Source: DATBGO01 sp963840095 (lineage in GTDB: Bacteria; Actinomycetota; Actinomycetes; Streptosporangiales; Streptosporangiaceae). Taken from it: 64,000 bases of DNA. Position numbers and translations under genes: made by a program. The stretch lies in NCBI GenBank assembly GCA_963840095.1, contig CAWIXN010000002.1, forward strand, positions 434,001-498,000, in the 5' to 3' direction. A model generated the notes under the pieces. That model was not told where the DNA came from, searched no databases, and was given only the letters and a program-made list of their open reading frames with translations. This document shows positions 43,302 to 52,441 of the stretch, piece after piece. Position 1 is the stretch's first letter. Every line of letters begins with the position of its first letter.

Positions 43302-43984
43302 GGCTTATGAAAGGTCGCGTGCTAGTCGTCGACGATGACGCCGCTCTCGCCGAGATGCTGGGGATCGTGCTCCGCGGCGAGGGTTTCGAGCCCACCTTCG
43401 TGGCTGACGGGGACAAGGCCATGGACGTCTTCCGAGACTCCCGCCCGGATCTGGTGCTCCTTGACCTGATGCTGCCGGGCATGGACGGAATCGACGTCTG
43501 CAGGCAGATCCGGGCTGAGTCCGGGGTGCCGATCGTCATGCTCACCGCCAAGAGCGACACCGTTGACGTGGTGCTAGGGCTTGAGTCGGGAGCCGACGAC
43601 TATATCGTCAAGCCCTTCCAGTCCAAGGTGCTGATCGCGCGGGTCCGGGCCAGGCTGCGCCGGACCGACGACCCGGCACCGGAGATGCTGCAGATCGGCG
43701 ACGTCAGCATCGACGTGGCCGGGCACGCCGTTACCCGCGCCGGGGTGCCGCTCAACCTCACCCCGCTGGAGTTCGACCTGCTGGTGGCGCTGGCCCGCAA
43801 GCCACGTCAGGTGTTCACCAGGGAGGTGCTGCTCGAGCAGGTGTGGGGTTACCGGCACGCGGCCGATACCCGGCTGGTCAACGTGCATGTCCAGCGGCTT
43901 CGCGCCAAGATCGAGAAGGATCCCGAGCGCCCAGAGGTCGTCGTCACGGTACGGGGCGTGGGATACAAGGCCGGGCCAGGCTGA
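43298..43984 (+). CDS. mtrA: Response regulator MtrA
   Basis: 228-residue OmpR-type regulator. Receiver domain with phospho-Asp56 (LVLLDLMLPGMDG), Thr in MLTAKSD and Lys in YIVKPF. Winged-helix DNA-binding domain from about 135, with NLTPLEFDLLVALARKPRQVFTRE and TRLVNVHVQRLRAKIEKDP. MtrA controls cell-wall, division and osmotic genes. The upstream ATG overlaps mtnA; a second in-frame ATG at 43307 is equally good. Confidence 0.97.
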   Translation: MRLMKGRVLVVDDDAALAEMLGIVLRGEGFEPTFVADGDKAMDVFRDSRPDLVLLDLMLPGMDGIDVCRQIRAESGVPIVMLTAKSDTVDVVLGLESGADDYIVKPFQSKVLIARVRARLRRTDDPAPEMLQIGDVSIDVAGHAVTRAGVPLNLTPLEFDLLVALARKPRQVFTREVLLEQVWGYRHAADTRLVNVHVQRLRAKIEKDPERPEVVVTVRGVGYKAGPG

Positions 43985-44048
43985 TCGGTAACCGGCCGGG
44001 CCAGCCGTGCCCGGCGCCGGTCGTCGGACCGTTCAGTAGAGAAGGGTC

Positions 44049-45995
44049 ATGAGGGGAGCGACTAGCAGGACTGCCGGGAGCGGGAGGCGGCTGCCCAGTC
44101 TTGGCCATGGGAAGCAGCGCCGGGCGCCGGTGACCATAGCGGCGCGGCCGGCCGAGCAGTCCGGCCGGGACGCGGAAATCGTTATGGCGCTCGCCGTTCC
44201 CGCCGCTGACGTTCCTGCTGGTGCCGGGACCGGGGCCGGGCTCGGCTCAGCGGCTGCGCCGGCCGACCTGGTCCGCCGGGCGCTGAGACTGGCCAGGCTG
44301 CTGTCCGCCGCCTGCCGCAAGCGTCTCGCCGCCGCGGTCGCCAGCCTGCAGGAACGCTGGGTGCGCTCGCTCCAGCTACGCGTGGTGGGCACCACGCTGG
44401 TGCTCTCGGGTGCCGTGGTCAGCGTGCTTGGCGTGTTCCTGATGCAGTCCATCGCCGGCCATGCGCTGCAGGCCGATGCGGCGCGCGCCGGGAGCGTGGC
44501 CACCGAGGGAGTGCTCAACGCCGAAGCGAAGCCCTGGGTAAGGTCGAGCCCCGGTAGCTCGACCAGAAAGCAGATTTACCAGCTACTGCGCCAGCTGCAG
44601 TTCCAGGCGCCGGGTTACGGCATAGCCGTGTTGTTCTCGCAGCCCCGGCAGGCCTATGCGGCGCTGACCGCCGGCGGCCTGCTGGATATCCCCAGCGCCA
44701 GCAGCCTGCCCGAATCGCTCATCAGCAAGGTGAGCAAGCTGCAGCGAGAGGGCAGCCAGAACCGGCTGAACTACCAGCTGACCACGATCAACGGATACCC
44801 CGGGTCCGCCGCGTCGGCGACGACCGGATTCGCCTATGGTGCCCCGCTGGGAACCGACTACCAGCTCTACTATTTCTTCCCGCTATCCGACGAGCAGCAC
44901 AGCCTGGCCCAGGTGCAGCTGATAATGACGCTGGCCGGGCTGGCGCTGGTCGCCCTGCTGGCCGTCATCGCCTCGCTGGTCACCCGCTGGGTCGTGGTGC
45001 CGGTCCGGCAAGCTGCCAGCGGCGCGCAGCGGCTCCGCGCGGGCAGCCTCCATGAGCGGATGGAGGTGCGCGGCTCAGACGAGCTGGCCGCCCTCGCGAC
45101 CTCGTTCAACGAGATGGCGGCCAGCCTGCAAGACAAGATGCAGCAGCTTGAGGATCTCACCCTGGCGCAGCGCCAGTTCGTCTCCGACGTGTCACACGAA
45201 CTCCGGACGCCGCTGACGACCATCAAGTGCGCCGCCGATGTCCTCTTCGAGGCGCGGGCCGCCCTGGACCCGGCAGCGGCCCGGTCGTCTGAGTTGCTGG
45301 TGAGCCAGCTGGATCGGTTTGAGTCGCTGCTCGCCGACTTGCTGGAGATCAGCAGGCACGATGCGAATGTGGCGACCCTGGATCCCGAACCGGTGGACGT
45401 CTGTGACCTGGTACGTAACGCGGCCGATGTCGCGCAGCAACTGGCCGAGCGGCGGGGCGCCAAGATCGAGTTCAGGCTGCCTGCCGAGCCGTGCGTGGCC
45501 GAGGTGGATCCGCGCCGGGTGGAGCGCATCATGCGGAATCTGCTCGTCAACGCGGTTGAGCATGGTGACGGCAAGGACACGCTGGTCACGGTGGCCGGTG
45601 ACTCGGGCGCGGTGGCCGTCACGGTGCGTGACCATGGCGTCGGGCTCAGGCCGGGCGAGGAGCACCTCGTATTCGACCGGTTCTGGCGGGCCGACCCGGC
45701 CCGGGCCAGGAGTACCGGCGGCACCGGCCTCGGCCTGTCGATCGCGCTGGAGGACGCCCGCCTGCACGGAGGATGGCTGGAGGCCTGGGGAGAGACCGGC
45801 CGCGGCTCGCTGTTCCGGCTGACCCTGCCGAGGCTGGCTGGCGCCCAGCTGGAGGGCTCGCCGCTTCCGCTCGTTCCCGGCGGGGCGGAACTGGCCGACA
45901 GCACGGCCACGCTGCCCGGCCTGGCCCTGGATGGCGACGAGATCGTCGTCCGGGCCCGGCCGGCACCTGGCACCGAGGCGGCGCCGGATGACTAA
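44049..45995 (+). CDS. mtrB: Sensor histidine kinase MtrB
   Basis: 648 residues. TM1 near 115-140, a large extracytoplasmic sensor, TM2 near 295-315, a HAMP domain, HisKA with the phospho-His383 (SDVSHELRTPLTTIKC), and an HATPase domain with the N-box RNLLVNAVEHG, G1 DHGVGL and G2 GTGLGLS. It phosphorylates MtrA. The first 100 residues are a Pro/Ala/Arg-rich cytoplasmic tail. It overlaps lpqB by 8 bases. Confidence 0.96.
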   Translation: MRGATSRTAGSGRRLPSLGHGKQRRAPVTIAARPAEQSGRDAEIVMALAVPAADVPAGAGTGAGLGSAAAPADLVRRALRLARLLSAACRKRLAAAVASLQERWVRSLQLRVVGTTLVLSGAVVSVLGVFLMQSIAGHALQADAARAGSVATEGVLNAEAKPWVRSSPGSSTRKQIYQLLRQLQFQAPGYGIAVLFSQPRQAYAALTAGGLLDIPSASSLPESLISKVSKLQREGSQNRLNYQLTTINGYPGSAASATTGFAYGAPLGTDYQLYYFFPLSDEQHSLAQVQLIMTLAGLALVALLAVIASLVTRWVVVPVRQAASGAQRLRAGSLHERMEVRGSDELAALATSFNEMAASLQDKMQQLEDLTLAQRQFVSDVSHELRTPLTTIKCAADVLFEARAALDPAAARSSELLVSQLDRFESLLADLLEISRHDANVATLDPEPVDVCDLVRNAADVAQQLAERRGAKIEFRLPAEPCVAEVDPRRVERIMRNLLVNAVEHGDGKDTLVTVAGDSGAVAVTVRDHGVGLRPGEEHLVFDRFWRADPARARSTGGTGLGLSIALEDARLHGGWLEAWGETGRGSLFRLTLPRLAGAQLEGSPLPLVPGGAELADSTATLPGLALDGDEIVVRARPAPGTEAAPDD

Positions 45996-47811
45996 CCACC
46001 GCGGGCGTACTCCCGTTCGACGCCTGGCCTGGGTCAGCTCTGTGGCGGGCGCCGCGGCCCTCGCGCTGGCCGGCTGTGCGATGGTGCCTGCCAGCGGGAC
46101 CGTCAACCAGCTTTCCATCTCCCAGGCCGGCCAGAATCAGGCCTACCCGCAGCTCATACCGGTCGGACCGGCTCCGGGCTGGAATCCGGGCCAGGTCGTG
46201 AGCGGTTTCCTCGCGGCTAGCGCGAGCTTCCCGAGTGATCCCGCTACAGCGCTGGAGTACCTCAGTCCCACCGAGCGCAGCAAGTGGCACCCGGGCGCGG
46301 CGGTGACCGTGGTCGGCAGTCTTCAGCAGAGCCCGTACGCCAAGGTCCCGATCAGGCAGCTCAACCTGCCCAGCGCTCCGGAGGCCAGGGTGAGCGTCAC
46401 CGGCGTGCAGCTGGCGACGCTGACGGCCAGCGGCCAGTACGTGGCCTCCTCGGCGCCCGCCTCAGCTAAGACGGTCTACACGTTCTGGCTGAGAAAGTTC
46501 GGTAACCAGTGGCGGATCGACCAGCCGATGCCCATCTCGCAGCTGATGCTCACGACGGACGAGCTTGAGCGCACTTACCAGCAGCGGAATCTCTACTTCC
46601 TCGATCCGTCCGGCCAGACCCTGGTGCCCGACCCGGTATTCGTCCCGCAGCATGCCTCCGAAAGCGACCTGGCTACGCAGCTGGTCCGGGGGCTGCTGAA
46701 AGACCCGCAGGGCTGGCTGTCCGGAGCGGCGCGGACCGCCTTCCCGGCGGGCACCGTGCTGCCCGGCGACGTTAAGATCAACGGCCCGGACGCTACGGTG
46801 AGCCTGGTCATGCCGCCTGCCGCCGTGAAGTCCCTGAATCAGCAGGAACTAGCTGCCCAGCTGGTCTGGACGCTGACCAGCAGTTCTTATAGCCCGTCCG
46901 CAATCCAGACAGTCGAGCTGCAGATCAACGGACAGATCTTGGGTGGGACCGATTACCTGCTGCCGAAGATGTTCGACAACTGGCTTCCTGGCCCGGCGGC
47001 AACGGCCGCCCCCTACTTCATCAGCAGCCAAGGACCGGTCAGGATGGTCACGGGGGCCGGGCAGCTTGGTTCGGTGTCGTCTCTGGCGTCGCGCCCGGTT
47101 GCCGGTCAGGCAGGGACACCAGCGGTCCCCGCGCTCCGCGCGATCGCGGTGGCGCCGGACCAGACTGAGCTGGCGGGGATTTCCGCGAACGGCCGGACCC
47201 TCTACATCGGTCACCTCGCCAGGAATGCCCTGCTCACAGCGCAGCACCCGGATGGCATCGTGACCTCAGTGAGCTGGGACCGCAGCGGCACCCTCTGGTT
47301 CGCGGCGGGCGGATTGGTCTGGATGCTGACCCCCGGGGCCCGCGCCCCCACGCAGGTCAGCCTGGGCCTGTCCGCAGGCTATAGCGTGACCGCATTCCGC
47401 GTTGCCCCGGACGGCGTACGGGTCGCGATGATCGTCAAGACGGCCAGCGGCGCGTCTGCATTGTTGCTGGCGGCCATCATTCATACCGGCGGGGGCGCCA
47501 CGGCATCGCTCGGGGACACCGTGGCCATCGGCGCGGGGATCTCCCATCTGCAGGCCCTGAGCTGGTACGACGCTGATCACATCCTCGTCCTGGCGCAGGA
47601 GCCGGGTTCCGGCGCGCAGCTGGAGGAGGTCCCGCTGAACGGCGGCCAGCCCATCCTGACCGGGACGCAGAGCGGCACCGTCTCGGTGACCGGTGACGGC
47701 GCCGGGCTGGCCGTCGGGCTGTCCAACGGCCAGCTTTTCGTATCGCCGAGCCTCAACGATCCATGGGAGCCGGTGGCCTATCCGGGGCGCGAGCCGGTCT
47801 TCCCCGGCTGA
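45988..47811 (+). CDS. lpqB: Lipoprotein LpqB, regulator of MtrB
   Basis: 607 residues from the ATG at 45988. A signal peptide ends in the lipobox LAGC (Cys30). A GerMN domain (about 200-320, with LVRGLLKDPQGWL) is followed by a WD40-like beta-propeller (about 370-600). LpqB interacts with MtrB and tunes MtrAB signalling and cell-wall integrity. The comF gene that often follows lpqB is not present. Confidence 0.95.
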   Translation: MTNHRGRTPVRRLAWVSSVAGAAALALAGCAMVPASGTVNQLSISQAGQNQAYPQLIPVGPAPGWNPGQVVSGFLAASASFPSDPATALEYLSPTERSKWHPGAAVTVVGSLQQSPYAKVPIRQLNLPSAPEARVSVTGVQLATLTASGQYVASSAPASAKTVYTFWLRKFGNQWRIDQPMPISQLMLTTDELERTYQQRNLYFLDPSGQTLVPDPVFVPQHASESDLATQLVRGLLKDPQGWLSGAARTAFPAGTVLPGDVKINGPDATVSLVMPPAAVKSLNQQELAAQLVWTLTSSSYSPSAIQTVELQINGQILGGTDYLLPKMFDNWLPGPAATAAPYFISSQGPVRMVTGAGQLGSVSSLASRPVAGQAGTPAVPALRAIAVAPDQTELAGISANGRTLYIGHLARNALLTAQHPDGIVTSVSWDRSGTLWFAAGGLVWMLTPGARAPTQVSLGLSAGYSVTAFRVAPDGVRVAMIVKTASGASALLLAAIIHTGGGATASLGDTVAIGAGISHLQALSWYDADHILVLAQEPGSGAQLEEVPLNGGQPILTGTQSGTVSVTGDGAGLAVGLSNGQLFVSPSLNDPWEPVAYPGREPVFPG

Positions 47812-47921
47812 CGGTTCACCAAGCCGGAGCCCCGGGGCGCGTCGAGGCAAACGGTCCCGCCCCGGGCGCCGCCGCGGGGGTATGCTTCCGGCTGACATCA
47901 GCGAGTTGCTTGAGCTGAGAC

Positions 47922-47950
47922 CTGACATCCGGCCCGGGTGGGGCTAGCGT
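47922..47950 (+). promoter_or_regulatory. Putative hpf promoter
   Basis: -35 CTGACA (47922-47927), 17-nt spacer, -10 TAGCGT (47945-47950). Start at about 47957 gives a roughly 300-nt leader before hpf that contains the structured element below. Confidence 0.55.
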
Positions 47951-47979
47951 CGTGGCATGGCACCCGCCCGGGTCCGTGG

Positions 47980-48115
47980 TTGCGTCGGGCAGGATTCCTC
48001 CCAAATGGGGGCTCCGCCCCGGCAAGCCGATGCCAGCCGCAGGCGAAACGGCCCACGTAAGGCGACTTCTTGTCGACTGATCACGGTGCGGCTTAGAAGT
48101 AAGTCCTGCCCCACC
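47980..48115 (+). ncRNA. Structured leader RNA upstream of hpf, resembling the raiA motif
   Basis: A closing stem GGGCAGGA (47987-47994) with TCCTGCCC (48104-48111) encloses several helices: GGGGC/GCCCC (48008-48012, 48016-48020), GCCG/CGGC (48026-48029, 48049-48052) around GCC/GGC, and two exclusive options, CGAC/GTCG (48063-48066, 48072-48075) or ACTTCT/AGAAGT (48065-48070, 48095-48100). The unpaired stretches CCACGTAAGG and TTAGAAGTAAGT look like conserved RNA. raiA-motif RNAs are known upstream of this same gene family in Firmicutes and Actinobacteria. I assign the family from context and memory, not by a model search. Confidence 0.6.
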
Positions 48116-48257
48116 GGGGGACCGGACGTCCCGCGGGTAGGGAGAAGGGTAGTAGTGGCACAAGATCGCCGCGAGCCCCTCCGCAGGCGGATGTGGGGTC
48201 GAAGACCAGGTCGGCCGGGCGGGTGTCACCTCAACGCGGGCAGAAGGGGGTTTCCAG

Positions 48258-49124
48258 GTGGACATCATCTTCAAAGGCCGGCACACGGACGTGCAGGAGA
48301 GGTTCCGTGAGCGCGCGACGGCAAAGCTCAGCAGGATCGCGAAGCTTGACCAGAAGGCGATACGGATCGATGTTGAGGTCACGGCCGAGCGCAATCCGCG
48401 CCAGGCGGACCGGCGGGAACGCGTCGAGCTGACCATCACCTCGCGCGGGCCCGCCATCCGCGCGGAGGCCGCGGGCCAGGACCGTTATGCCGCGCTCGAC
48501 ATGGCCCTGGCCAAGCTGGAGTCGCGGTTGCGGCGCGCCGGAGACCGCCGCAAGGCCCGGCGAGCAGGCTCGCCGGTTGGCAGGCCGGGCGACCCGACCA
48601 TCGACGAGACTACTGTCGGCACGGCTCCCGCCTTTCCCGCTGCGGCAGGTCAGCCTGCTGCGCCTGGTGGGGCGCAGATGCCGACCGTGCCGCGGCAGGC
48701 CATCGGCGAGCGCCTGGCGCGGGCTGGGACTGCTGCCGCCGGGTCTGACGCGGCCAGGCCAGGTGATTCCCGCTCAGCCAGCCCTGACGACGGGCTGAGG
48801 CACGAGGCCGACGACGTCGTGCCGATCGAGATGGAAGGCGACGGGCCGCTGGTGGTGCGGGAGAAGTTCCACCTGGCCCGCCCCATGGCCATCGACCAGG
48901 CGCTGTTCGAGATGGAACTGGTGGGCCACGACTTCTTCCTGTTCCGTGACGCTCAGGACGGCTGCCCGAGCGTCGTCTACCGGCGCCGGGGATACCAGTA
49001 CGGGGTGATCCGCCTGGTGGAAGAACTCGCGGCTGGACGGGCAGATGGCTCATCGCAGCAGGCCATGGCGCCGCGGTCGAACGGGCAGCAGGCCGGGAGG
49101 ACGACGGATGTGGCCTCCGGCTAG
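48258..49124 (+). CDS. hpf: Long-form ribosome hibernation promoting factor
   Basis: 288 residues from a GTG after GAAGGGGG. The N-terminal HPF/RaiA domain (about 1-100) sits in the mRNA channel of 30S: DIIFKGRHTDVQERFRERA ... ALDMALAKLESRLRR. A long Ala/Pro/Arg linker (about 105-195) leads to the C-terminal dimerisation domain (VREKFHLARPMAIDQALFEMELVGHDFFLFRD), which joins two 70S into 100S. GTG start, standing 446 bp after lpqB, most of it leader RNA. Confidence 0.95.
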   Translation: MDIIFKGRHTDVQERFRERATAKLSRIAKLDQKAIRIDVEVTAERNPRQADRRERVELTITSRGPAIRAEAAGQDRYAALDMALAKLESRLRRAGDRRKARRAGSPVGRPGDPTIDETTVGTAPAFPAAAGQPAAPGGAQMPTVPRQAIGERLARAGTAAAGSDAARPGDSRSASPDDGLRHEADDVVPIEMEGDGPLVVREKFHLARPMAIDQALFEMELVGHDFFLFRDAQDGCPSVVYRRRGYQYGVIRLVEELAAGRADGSSQQAMAPRSNGQQAGRTTDVASG

Positions 49125-49196
49125 TTCGGCGGCCCGGCCATCACCCGGGTGGCGCGCTTGCGTCGCGGGCCGCGGTCGGCAAGAGTCTCATCACAC

Positions 49197-49240
49197 GGCA
49201 CCGCGGATCCGGGCAGTGATGCCTGCCCGGCGGCGGTGCC
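49197..49240 (+). terminator. Strong hairpin between hpf and the response regulator
   Basis: GGCACCGC (49197-49204) pairs with GCGGTGCC (49233-49240) and CCGGGCA (49209-49215) with TGCCCGG (49224-49230), a two-part stem of 8+7 bp with a small internal loop. It has no T-tract. It probably ends the hpf transcript. Confidence 0.55.
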
Positions 49241-49279
49241 CCGGGCGGGATCGCCGGATCAGCGGCTGGAGGAGATGTT

Positions 49280-50209
49280 ATGGGCGGTAGCCAGGCGGGC
49301 GATTCGTCACCGCCCGATTCCGCACAGTCAGCTGCCGCACGGTCAGCTGCCGCGCCGTCAGTTGCCGCACCGTCACCCGCCGCGCCGTCAGCTACCGCAC
49401 CGTCACCCGCCGCGCCGTCACCCGCCGCGCCGTCACTTGCCGCGCCGTCACTTGCCGCGCCGTCAGCTGCCGCGCCGTCAGCTGCCGCCCGGCGGGACGC
49501 CGCACAAGCAGATGCCGGACAGCCGGATGCCGGATGCCGGACTGAGCCGATCCGCGCGATGATCGTCGATGACCATGCCTTGTTTCGCCGGGGCCTGGAG
49601 ATGGTCCTCGAAGAGGAACCGGACATCGAGCTGGTCGGCCAGGCCAGCGACGGTGCCGAGGCAGTGCAGAAGGCGGCCGAGTCGCTGCCTGACGTCGTCC
49701 TGATGGATATCCGCATGCCCAGGAGCAGCGGGATCGAGGCCTGCCGGGCCATGAAGGAAGCCGCGCCGAGCGCCAAGATCATCATCCTCACGATCAGCGA
49801 CGAGGAAGAAGACCTGTTCGAGGCGATCAGGGCCGGCGCCAGCGGCTACCTTCTCAAGGACATCCCGCTGGATGAGGTCGCTGAGGCGGTCCGGGCCGTC
49901 TCTGGCGGGCAGTCCCTGATCAACCCCTCGATGGCGGGCAAGCTGCTCACTGAGTTCGCGACCCTGGCGAGGCGGGACGGCGAGGCACGGGCTCAGGAGG
50001 TGCCGGCGCCCAAGCTGACCGAGCGCGAGATGCAGGTGCTCAAGCTCGTGGCCAGGGGGATGAACAACCGGGATATCGCCAAGGAACTGTTCATCTCCGA
50101 GAACACGGTGAAGAACCACGTCCGCAACATCCTGGAGAAACTGCAGATCCACTCCCGGATGGAGGCGGTCATGGTCGCGGTGCGGGAAAAGCTGATCGAG
50201 TTCAGCTAA
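49280..50209 (+). CDS. LuxR/NarL-type response regulator with a repeat N-terminus
   Basis: 309 residues. The receiver domain (about 93-205) has phospho-Asp143 (DVVLMDIRMP) and Lys in YLLKDIP. The LuxR helix-turn-helix (about 240-305) is LTEREMQVLKLVARGMNNRDIAKELFISENTVKNHV. Before the receiver there are some 85 residues of Ala-Pro-Ser repeats made of 15-bp DNA units (about 49326-49494); this arm is unusual for the family. GGAGGAG precedes the ATG. No histidine kinase is adjacent. Its place beside hpf is conserved in streptomycetes. Confidence 0.9.
   Translation: MGGSQAGDSSPPDSAQSAAARSAAAPSVAAPSPAAPSATAPSPAAPSPAAPSLAAPSLAAPSAAAPSAAARRDAAQADAGQPDAGCRTEPIRAMIVDDHALFRRGLEMVLEEEPDIELVGQASDGAEAVQKAAESLPDVVLMDIRMPRSSGIEACRAMKEAAPSAKIIILTISDEEEDLFEAIRAGASGYLLKDIPLDEVAEAVRAVSGGQSLINPSMAGKLLTEFATLARRDGEARAQEVPAPKLTEREMQVLKLVARGMNNRDIAKELFISENTVKNHVRNILEKLQIHSRMEAVMVAVREKLIEFS
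49326..49494. repeat. 15-bp in-frame repeat array
   Basis: About eleven degenerate copies of a 15-bp unit (core GCCGCGCCGTCACC) encoding Ala-Ala-Pro-Ser-x in the N-terminus of the response regulator. Confidence 0.9.
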
Positions 50210-50238
50210 GCCGCCGACCGCTCGCGTGCGACGATCAC

Positions 50239-50300
50239 CTGCGTGTGCCGACCGCCTGCGTGCGCCGACCGCCTGCGTGCGCCGACCGCCTGCGTGCGCC
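50239..50300. repeat. 17-bp tandem repeat, 3.6 copies, intergenic
   Basis: CTGCGTGYGCCGACCGC at 50239, 50256, 50273 and a partial copy at 50290, filling the gap between two convergent genes. Confidence 0.93.
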
Positions 50301-50305
50301 GGTGG

Positions 50306-51628
50306 TCAGCTCACCTTGGCGATCTCGGTGCGCATCCGCTGCTCGAGGTGGCTTGACGCTACTTCGCCTACTGCTACGCTCTCGCAGCCGACCCAGGTGG
50401 CCGCATCCCGGAGGGCGCGCGCCATCGCTGGTGCGGCCGCCGCCGATTGCAGGGATAGCTTGCGCGCAACCAGGGTCCGCCCGCTTCGGGCCGGATCGAC
50501 CCGGCCGACCAGCCGGCCGCCAGCCAGCAGCGGCATCGTGAAATAGCCGTGCACCCGCTTGGCGCTCGGCAGGTAGGCCTCCAGACTGTGCTCGAAACCG
50601 AACATGCGCAGCGTCCGCTTCCGGTCCCAGATGAGCGAGTCGAACGGCGACAGCAGCGTCACCCGGTGCCGGCCACGGCCAGTCGCATACTGGCCGCCTC
50701 CGGCCGCCGCGGCGAGGGCGGCCGGATCCGCCCAGGCCTGAACCGGCGCCGAGCCTGCCCCCCGGGCCATCCTCGGGCCAGCCTTCGCCGTACCAGCGCC
50801 GTTGTCCGGGGCGATCAGGACCGGAATCAGCCCGGCGCTGGCCGCCGCCGCCTCGACTGGGATCGCGTCCAGCGCCTTGCCCGCACCGAAATTCCGCAGC
50901 CGCGGGTAGTCGATCAGATCACCGCGCGTGACCACGCCGAGGGCCCGGGCCGCGACCGCGACCAGGTGCCTGATGCATTGCTCATCCGAGGGCTCAGTGT
51001 CCAGCAGGTGCCCGGGCAGCACCCGTTCGGGCAGGTCGTAAACGCGGCGCCAGCCGATCCGCCGGGTGCAGATGACAGCGCCGGTGTTGAGCAGCCACTC
51101 GACGGCGATCTTCGTGTCGGACCAGTCCCACCAGTCGCTGCCGCGCTTGGCGCCGCCGAGCTGAGTAGCGGTCAGCGGCCCGTCCGCCTGGAGCCGCGCC
51201 AGCACGGCCTCGCATGCCTTTTCGGGTACCTGGTGCCAGTGCATCCCCCGGTCCCGGAACCCCCGGCGCCGGAACCCGTAGAAGGGCCACTCCTCGATCG
51301 GCAGCACGCAGGCGGCGTGGGACCAGTACTCGAACGCGTCTGGCTTACTCGGATGCCAGTAGGCGCGCTCGACCCGCTCCCGCGGCAGCGGCCCGAGGCG
51401 CGCGTAGGCGACCAGCTCGTGCGAGCGGGCGAGCACGCTGATCGTGTCCAGCTGGACCGCGCCCAGCCTGCGCAGCATGGCGGGAACGCCGCCACGCCGC
51501 ACTTCGGTGCCGATGAGACCCTGGCTGCGCAGCGTCATCAAGCGGGCCTCATCCGCGGACAGCGTCAGTTCCGGGGGCGGGGAGAGGGGCTGATCACGAG
51601 CATGGAGCCTAACCGCTGGTTCTGACAT
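50306..51628 (-). CDS. YcaQ/AlkX-like crosslink DNA glycosylase (winged-helix family)
   Basis: About 440 residues from the ATG at 51628; a frame to 51703 adds 25 residues of doubtful coding value. It belongs to the HTH_42 family whose E. coli member YcaQ unhooks interstrand DNA crosslinks. Seen: LGAVQLDTISVLARSHELVAYARLG with the catalytic-type QxD, EYWSHAACVLP, and near the C-terminus LLSPFDSLIWDRKRTLRMFGFEHSLEAY and KRVHGYF. In antibiotic producers such enzymes can protect against DNA-alkylating compounds. Confidence 0.85.
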   Translation of the reverse strand: MSEPAVRLHARDQPLSPPPELTLSADEARLMTLRSQGLIGTEVRRGGVPAMLRRLGAVQLDTISVLARSHELVAYARLGPLPRERVERAYWHPSKPDAFEYWSHAACVLPIEEWPFYGFRRRGFRDRGMHWHQVPEKACEAVLARLQADGPLTATQLGGAKRGSDWWDWSDTKIAVEWLLNTGAVICTRRIGWRRVYDLPERVLPGHLLDTEPSDEQCIRHLVAVAARALGVVTRGDLIDYPRLRNFGAGKALDAIPVEAAAASAGLIPVLIAPDNGAGTAKAGPRMARGAGSAPVQAWADPAALAAAAGGGQYATGRGRHRVTLLSPFDSLIWDRKRTLRMFGFEHSLEAYLPSAKRVHGYFTMPLLAGGRLVGRVDPARSGRTLVARKLSLQSAAAAPAMARALRDAATWVGCESVAVGEVASSHLEQRMRTEIAKVS

Positions 51629-51832
51629 TCCAGTCGGTGCCACGACGCGGGCGGATGTGCCGCAGCGGCTCCGTGACGGGCCGAGCGGCGTCCCCTGGGG
51701 CACCTGTGGACGACTGACGGCGACGGCTCCTGCGGGGTGCTGCCCTGGCCACGGGTCGCGGCAGTCAGCGCGGGCATTGCGTTAAATGCCCATTATGTTC
51801 GCCGCTGGCCGGATTCCGGCACTGGCCGGGCT

Positions 51833-52183
51833 CTAGTACCAGTCCTCGAAAATGTTGGTGGCCAGGGCGAGCAGCCCGCCCACCGCAGCCAGCCCGAGGC
51901 CGACCCAGAACAGCCACCAGGTCGGGCCGAAGACCAGGGCGAGGCCGCCGACGAGGAAGCCGACCATGATGATCGACACCGCGACCCAGGAAACCGGGCG
52001 CCCGTGGAAGGGATGCGGCGGCATCCAGTCGGATGGCACCTGATGCGCGAGGGCCGCCTGCTCGCGCTGGTTCTGCTCGTCGATGGCGCTGGAGAAGCCG
52101 TCCGGATCCCGCGAGCTGCTGCCGAAGTCGCCCTGGCCCGGCGCGGTGCCGCCGATGGTACCCGGCTCCACCTGGTTCGACAT
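51833..52183 (-). CDS. Small two-TM membrane protein (HGxxPAAWT-like)
   Basis: 116 residues. A soluble N-terminal half (QREQAALAHQV), the motif HGRPVSWVAV, then two membrane helices (SIIMVGFLVGGLALVFG and WLFWVGLGLAAVGGLLAL) and a short tail NIFEDWY. GAGAGGAG precedes the ATG. Common in actinobacteria, function unknown. It diverges from secA over a 258-bp gap whose AT-rich steps near 52313-52330 probably hold the secA promoter. Confidence 0.75.
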   Translation of the reverse strand: MSNQVEPGTIGGTAPGQGDFGSSSRDPDGFSSAIDEQNQREQAALAHQVPSDWMPPHPFHGRPVSWVAVSIIMVGFLVGGLALVFGPTWWLFWVGLGLAAVGGLLALATNIFEDWY

Positions 52184-52441
52184 GCGCGCTGCTCCTCTCG
52201 TCCTGCTTACCCGCCGTGCATATCATTGTGGCCAGTCAGCCTGGCGCACGAGTACCCGCCCCCTGCCCTGCGTGGCTTACCGCACCGGCTCGGTTTCATC
52301 CCGCGTCTCGCCTACCATGGCAGTAATACGGTGTGCCGGTGAGCCGCCTCGCTATCCGCCCGCCCGGCAAGTGTCACCCCGACCGTGCCATGGCGGCAAG
52401 CCGGTCCGTTGCCAGACGATCCGCGAGGAGCGCGAAGAGCA

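Noticed and set aside
47812..48257. c-di-AMP, cobalamin or molybdenum-cofactor riboswitch before hpf
   Set aside because: None of their conserved cores is present. The gene context and closing stem fit a raiA-type RNA better.
47816..48457. 213-codon minus ORF as a missing comF gene
   Set aside because: No phosphoribosyltransferase or zinc motifs; it crosses the leader RNA and the start of hpf on the wrong strand.
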